Below are positions 58,261 to 64,000 of a stretch of 64,000 bases of DNA, one piece after another. Location of the stretch: NCBI RefSeq assembly GCF_029867415.1, contig NC_081185.1, forward strand, positions 130,085,848-130,149,847, given 5' to 3'. A model generated the notes under the pieces. That model saw only the letters and a program-made list of their open reading frames with translations. It was not told the origin of the DNA and did not search any database. Positions within the stretch are counted from its first letter, which is position 1, and each line of letters begins with the position of its first letter. The translations under genes were made by a program, and so were the position numbers. Source of the DNA: Vicia villosa (Eukaryota; Streptophyta; Magnoliopsida; Fabales; Fabaceae).

Positions 58261-60657
58261 TAGAAGGGGGATGAATAGACTAAAACAAAAAATTCAATTG
58301 ATTTTTCAAAAAAGAATTATCAGAGGTTTTTCAGAGTTTGCGCGCGGAAGATTTAGAGAGAAAAATATGAGAATTATACTTTTATTGAAACTTGATTATG
58401 CTGACACTTTATTACTTCATGATTATCAAAAATGATTTATTGATGATACACAAAGGTATTCAATTGATACTAGTTGTATATTTCACAAGGTGTGATTATA
58501 CAACGATTCAATTTCAATGAATTCTAAACTCAACTATTTCTTAGAACTTAATCACCATTAAATCTTGATTAGACACCAATTCTAACATAACCTAACCTTA
58601 CATAATAAATATCTATCATTTGAATAAAAGATAAACTATGCTAAGAATTGAAAACCTAAGCATGGAATATCCTACACAAATTAAATGCAAAAGTAAGTGT
58701 GTGTGTGAGAGAGAGAGAGAGAGAGCATCAGGATTTATAGTGCTTCAGCATTTGTCCTCGCTTTGCTTACGTGCACTCTTCAGTGGTTTCTCATTGGAAC
58801 ATGCATTGTTGATTTTTATTTTGACAAATGTTGTAAGAGTTCATACAATCAATTATCCATAATAATGCTTAGAAATATAAATATCATATATGAATCTTAA
58901 CTTGTATAAAACTTAATGTCAAAATCTTTTGCGTAATCTTTACTTGATTTACGCTTCTTGAATCTTCCAGTATCACCAATATGCTCCAAGCCTTCATGTG
59001 TAACAATCTCCTCTTGATCCTACTGATTACTTGAGCGATGAACTTTATGAAGATTTGAGAAAAATCCACCTTATTTGTAGCCTTCCACGCAGTCACTACC
59101 AAGGTATTATGGAGAGAAGAACCTCCTTCTTTCGCTACTACAAATAATACATACAACGACGCCACCTCTACCACGGTCCTTTAGGAGATCGTAGTGATAT
59201 CTTTAGATTATGGCGCCTATACAATTTTCTATTTTTTAATTAAACATTGTAAATGGATTACCAAGACTTATGTAATCAACTGTAATGATATTATATGCGT
59301 GGAAATCAATTTGACTCTCAACGCCTACAAATATGTGATTCTCTTCTGTAGTTTAGATTAGCCATTAATTTTTATTTAAAAAATGAAAAATAATATCACC
59401 ATGGTTCATTATGTTAACCGTTGTACTATATTTCCCATTTTTATTAATTTTTAGTGTCCTCAAATCTGGCCTTTTTTATGAAATATCATTAATGTGATTC
59501 TTATATCACCATAATTTTTATAGATAACCGTTGTGGTATATTTTTCTTTTTAAAATTTTTAAATTCTTAAAACTTGGCGCTTTTCATAAAATATCATCTT
59601 ATATCACAACGAGTTTAAATTTTAACTGTGGTGATATGTAGTATTCACTATAAGGTAACATAACTAGCTAACATGTCTCTTCAGTTTCATTTTTTCATTT
59701 CCATCACGAAACAACGTCATTTCAACCCTAAGGAAACAACATCATTGCAATCTTAATGAAACAACACCATTGCAACCCTAACAAAAAAAATCAGTATCAT
59801 CCCTAACGAAACATTTAACATCATCAGTTCTTTTGTCTCGTTTGGAAGGAGCAAATTCCATTTTAAACATCATCAGTTCTTTCGTATCGTTTGGAAGGAG
59901 CCTTCGGTTTAGCTTTTAAGGAGGAACTCAAAGAAGGAGCCAACCCCGTTTTTTGCTTATTCATCGTGTTTCCATTTCCAATACGTAAATGTTTTCCCCA
60001 TGCATCTACAATACTGTCATTTTAAATTATTTATGTTGCCATTGTTGTTGATGATGTTATTGTTGTTGTTGATGCCAATGTTGTCGATGATGCCATTAAT
60101 GTTGGTTATGTATTTTTTTTATGCCTTGTTGTAGTGATGTTATTGTCGTTGTTGACGCTATTGTTGTTGTTAGTATTGTTGTTTATAGATAGGCATTGCC
60201 TTTGCCTCTGCATCTTCTTCATCTGATAGTGACGAAGATATGTGCATAAGTGAAACCAATACAAACGATACTCAATTTGTAGGCGGAGAATCAAAATAAC
60301 AAAGAGGTTGCACAATGATGGCTAAACACAAAAAGACTTATTTAGTCCTAAAGTCCCATAACTTAATTTGAGGTTTCAGTTTGGTCCCTTATGTAATAAA
60401 CATTACAAATAAATTCCTTAACAATGGTTTCGTTAACCAATTTGATCCATTCCGTTAATTTGGCTATAAAAACGATAATTGGACTGATGTAGAATGACAA
60501 CAAGTATTAAAATACATTTGTGACTCAACATGGCATTATATTAATGTTTCAAGCTCAATGTTTCTTCAATAACCATTTTCACGTTCTTTGCATAAATTAA
60601 GGTTACTATTCATCTTCTTCTTCATCTTTCTTCTTCCAAATTTGTGAAAAAATCTTC
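58261..60657. other. Repeat-derived DNA, no intact gene
   Basis: AGAAGGGGGATGAATAG at 58263 resembles an inverted LTR end. GAGA microsatellite lies at about 58707-58726. ATATCACCATGGTT-like phrases recur at 59394, 59504 and 59625 (the last inverted), suggesting a foldback remnant. GTTGTT-rich simple repeats lie at 60040-60185. No coding homology that I would support. Confidence 0.5.
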
Positions 60658-61798
60658 TGAAGGATAGAAAAACACTTAGAAAGGGGGGGGGGGGGGGTTG
60701 AATAAGTGTAGTTTTAAAACTCTTAAGATAAAAACAATTTGCACAATGATTTTTATCCTGGTTCGTTGTTAACTAAACTACTCCAGTCCACCCCCTTGGA
60801 GTGATTTACCTCACCTGAGGATTTAATCCACTAATCACACAAGATTACAATGGTTTTCCACTTAGATAACCTCTAAGTCTTCTAGAGTATTCTGATCACA
60901 ACCTGATCACTCTAGGAACACAATGCTTAGATACCCCCTAAGACTTTCTAGAGAATCCGATCACAACTTGATCTCCTCTAGTTCTTACAAATGAATGTAA
61001 ACAAATTCTTACAAGAGTGTTACAATGCTTCTTAAAAGCTATAATCACAACTGTGATATTTCTCTTAAAGTTTAAGCTTAATCTCACTAAGATATTACAA
61101 TAGTAATGAAGTGAGGTTGAAGATGAAGTTTGAGAGCTTTTTGAATTTGACAGCGTTTCTGTAAGTTTGCGCAAAGTGTTGTTTTCAACTTCTCATCAGA
61201 ACTTCTATTTATAGGCGTTTGAGAAGATGACCTTTGGGAGCATTTAATGCGTTGCGTGATCCGTACAACATTGCATTTAATCTTTCACTCTTTTGTCAAC
61301 TACCTCGAGCCTTGCTTTTCCTGCTTTAACTGACGTTGCCTTTAATAGCTTCTAACATTCCTTTTGTCAGTCAGCGTAGTCTGCCATCTTGTACTTGCTT
61401 CTGATCTAATGTTTGTATAAACAACGTTTGAATATCATCAGAGTCAAACAGCTTGGTGCAGAGCATCTTCTTGTCTTCTGACCTTGAAGTGCTTCTAGCG
61501 TGATACCATGAGAACTTCAGTGCTTCTACTTCTGATCTCAAGTTCTTCTGATGCTTCAATAAACCATGTTCTGATTCTTCTTGACCATCTTCTAATGTCT
61601 TGCGAGAGCATGTTCTGATGTTGCATACTTGAACCTTCTGAGTCAGTGCTTCTTGCGCTGAATTTGTGCATACTCTTTATATATTTCCTGAAATGGAAAT
61701 TGCATAGGATTAGAGTACCACATTATCTCAAGCAAAATTCATATACATTGTTATCATCAAAACTAAGAATATTGATCAGAACAAATCTTGTTCTAACA
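60658..61798 (-). repeat. LTR of second Sirevirus-like element
   Basis: 1141 bp. On the minus strand it runs TGTTAGAACAAGATTTG to TATCCTTCA, the same ends as the first element. It includes a 15-G run (60683-60697) where the first element has a C7 run on its sense strand. Moderately diverged from the first element (many substitutions and indels), so it is a different insertion. Confidence 0.92.
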
Positions 61799-62782
61799 AT
61801 CTCCCCTTTTTTGATGATGACAAAAACATATATAAATGATATAAATTTGCAATCAGAATATCAGACGGCTAAAGACAATTACACAGTTATAGCATAAACA
61901 TATAAACATAGTGTGTGAATATGTCTCCCCCTGAGATAAACAATCTCCCCCTGAAATAAATACTAGAAGAAATTTATAAATAAAAGACTTCCCTGAGTAT
62001 TTTTCATTTCAGTTGAGACGTTCACATAAGCTTAGAACTTCAGAACATTCAGAGCTTCTGCTTCTTGCTTCCATAGGACAGCTTCAGAGCTTTGAATTTC
62101 TTCTTCAATCATTGCATGCTAGATTGTATCAGAGCATTGTTGAATGTACCAGAGCATTATCAGAGCATCTCTACATCCTGAAATGTTTCAGAACAAGCTA
62201 AACGACAAAATTCAGAGCATGAATGAATCAGAACACAAAATATGTATCAGAGCATATAGTATGTATCACAACACAAAACAAATTGTATCAAAATACATAA
62301 AAAATGCATCAGAACATATAAGGGATAAGAATGTGTTATAGCATATTCTGCTACGAGAATATCAGAACATTCTTCCTTCTTTCTTCTGATCATGAAGCTT
62401 GACAGCACTCAGCTTGCTTCAAGTTCCATGAGCATGTTTCTATATAGAATTGCTTTTCCCCATGTCTTTGCTTCTCATGTTGAGCTTTTTAAAATGTCTT
62501 CAATCCTGCAAAAAACTCAAAGACATAGAACTTGCAAATTCTGTTAGAAATGTGGAGACTTACTCCCAGCAACTGATAATATAAATCAGATCATTTATCA
62601 CATTTTCTCCCCCTTTTTGTCATAACATCAAAAAGCATAAAAGATTCAGATGAAAAACAAACAATATGAGAGAAAAAAAGATAATATTCATTGATTTCAT
62701 CAGAAAATTATCAGAAGATACAAGAAACAATGCAAGAAGACAGATGCAAGAACAAGAGACAACTAAGACTCAAAGACTACGA

Positions 62783-63998
62783 CTAGCCTAGCTTAGACAT
62801 AATCTTGGCCAGCATGTCATGAATCCCAACAGTGCTTTCATTTTGCTTCTTCATGAAGTCTCTGAACTCTTCATGTGCTTCATCATGCTTATCCAGGCGA
62901 GAAGCAAGGATAACTTGATTCTGTTGAAGAGCCTCCAGAGTCTTCTCCAGACGAGAGGATTCACCAGAAGTTTCACCACCAGCATTCAGTGGAATAGCAT
63001 GTCCAACAGAAGCATCCAATGTAAGAACATCTTCTTGAGTTTCTGGAACAGGAGTTTTCTCAGAAGATTGATTCTCAACATCTTGTTTCTCAGCATCAGC
63101 TTCTTCCATAGAAGCATCTTCATCATATTCTGGAGTAGGAAGATCAGAAACTCCATTCTCCAAAGCTTGAAGAATCTCAGCCAGATTCTTTGGAGGAATG
63201 GGAGCAGCATCGGCTGGATGATAGACAACCTCAGGAACAGCCATGGTAGGAGCCTGCTCAGAAGAATTTGCCCTAAGCCAGTGGAATAGCCATTGGGAAT
63301 CTTCAGTCAGAACAGGAAACTTAGGCTTCCACGCAACAATCTCCCAAGAGTGTGCTTCTTGTTCAGCTTCTGAAGCTTCTGCCAGTTCATCAACAAAAGC
63401 TTTCTCTTCAAAACAATACCTGCCTCCAAGGGGACTGTGTCAGAACTCTTCATAGGATCTCAGAATTCCAAGATGACCAGGAGCTTCTGCTTCACATATC
63501 TTCTAAAGCTTCCAGAACTCATAGTTCATCTGTGTTCTGAACATCCTCTAGAGATTCCTGAGTTCAACATCATCCATCCTGGCATGATGTGCTGCCTTCA
63601 AAGTCTCTAAATCTATCTGCAGTCTCAGATTTAACAATTCAAAACGTACACCAACAGAAAATTCCCGGCGGGATTTGAGTCTGGTGATGGCAAAATCTGG
63701 TCTCATAAGGAAATAGGGTTGAGGATCTCTATCGAGACAAAAAAATGATTCTGCTTCATTCTCAGAGTCTAACACCACTAACTCAGGTTCAGGACGAGGC
63801 TTAGGTGTGTAGTTGCAATCACGAAGCAATTGCTCATGTGATGCAGAATCTGGGAGGTCAGAGATGGAGGGGTTATTTTGTGAGGGAGAAGGAATGGGTT
63901 CATAGTTAGCATGAGGAGGAGGTTCAGAAGTGGAGATATTTGAGTGAGGAGGAAAGAGGGTTTGAAGGGGTTGGATATCAAGAATGAGGGTTTCTAGG
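62783..63998 (-). pseudogene. Sirevirus third-ORF (env-like) relic
   Basis: Over 1.2 kb of minus-strand coding sequence just before the 3' noncoding region. The right part (63829-63548) has PKPRPEPELVVLDSENEAES and LRPDFAITRLKSRREFSV-type sequence. In-frame stops fall at about 63548, 63500 and 63450. Then an open stretch of 153 codons (63244-62783) has MAVPEVVYHPADAAPIPPKN, an acidic region (EYDEDASMEEADAEKQD) and a heptad-like coiled coil (LEKTLEALQQNQVILASRLD) ending IHDMLAKIMSKLG. No membrane segment is visible, so an envelope function is not supported by sequence. The N-terminus is beyond the window or in another frame. Confidence 0.65.
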
Positions 63999-64000
63999 GG

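Larger units (their letters stand above)
60658..64000 (-). mobile_element. Second Sirevirus-like element, 3' end, truncated by window
   Basis: Minus-strand element. The 3' LTR (60658-61798) has clear similarity to the LTR at 29634-30838. Then come TCTCCCCCTTTTTTGATGA (polypurine complement), two further TCTCCCCCTGA tracts (61922-61956), and one at about 62605-62617 (TCTCCCCCTTTTTG). A third-ORF relic follows up to the window edge. Pol and the 5' LTR lie beyond 64000. Confidence 0.88.

Noticed and set aside
58884..59174. 96-codon minus-strand frame
   Set aside because: No recognisable domain, starts and ends in repeat-derived DNA, and composition is like chance frames nearby.

Overview
The window is nuclear DNA from a flowering plant. 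The evidence is a three-exon beta-tubulin gene with introns at the usual plant positions, Sirevirus-type and other plant Ty1-copia elements, plant L1-like LINEs, MULE, hAT, CACTA and PIF/Harbinger remnants, a Helitron end, and a very AT-rich background. The Sirevirus LTR style suggests a legume; that is inference from recalled families, and no species can be named.

Layout. 1-8.5 kb: diverged copia fragments in both orientations (one LTR carries a small hAT-type MITE), then a complete-looking but coding-dead minus-strand copia element with identical LTRs (4267-8512). 8.7-17.3 kb: one long terminal-inverted-repeat unit (8705-17322) with a perfect 9-bp target duplication. Inside it are a Tourist-like MITE, a tandem duplication, a 39-bp minisatellite, a Helitron 3' end and a nearly 1-kb ATT array. 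17.4-20.6 kb: a minus-strand PIF/Harbinger transposase relic split by a 2.07-kb CACTA-type element, which itself holds a hairpin MITE. 21.3-22.9 kb: a decayed hAT element with a perfect 8-bp target duplication.

23.3-26.5 kb: the only clear host gene, an intact beta-tubulin on the plus strand (447 aa). 27.0-28.7 kb: a CCGGT-rich hAT MITE and a 73-bp tandem repeat. 29.6-38.5 kb: a young, apparently intact Sirevirus-like copia element on the plus strand: two 1205-bp LTRs with three differences, a 1426-codon gag-pol frame, a short third ORF and several polypurine tracts.

39-47 kb: a decayed minus-strand copia lacking the integrase core, a minus-strand RICESLEEPER-like hAT transposase relic split by a MITE, and two truncated minus-strand LINEs. 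48.2-52.6 kb: a TIR element (10-bp flanking repeats) that has received a plus-strand LINE and a MULE-type MITE bearing nine copies of a 20-bp palindrome. 53-60.6 kb: MULE transposase and LTR relics in AT-rich DNA. 60.7-64.0 kb: the 3' end of a second, minus-strand Sirevirus-like element running off the window, with a broken third ORF.

Apart from beta-tubulin the window is almost entirely nested transposable elements. The most unusual signals are an array of short hairpins with constant loops and varying, still-paired stems in the leader of the 4267-8512 copia element, and the palindrome clusters at 51.2-52.4 kb. No operon-like or defence-like system is present. All alignments and translations were made by eye.
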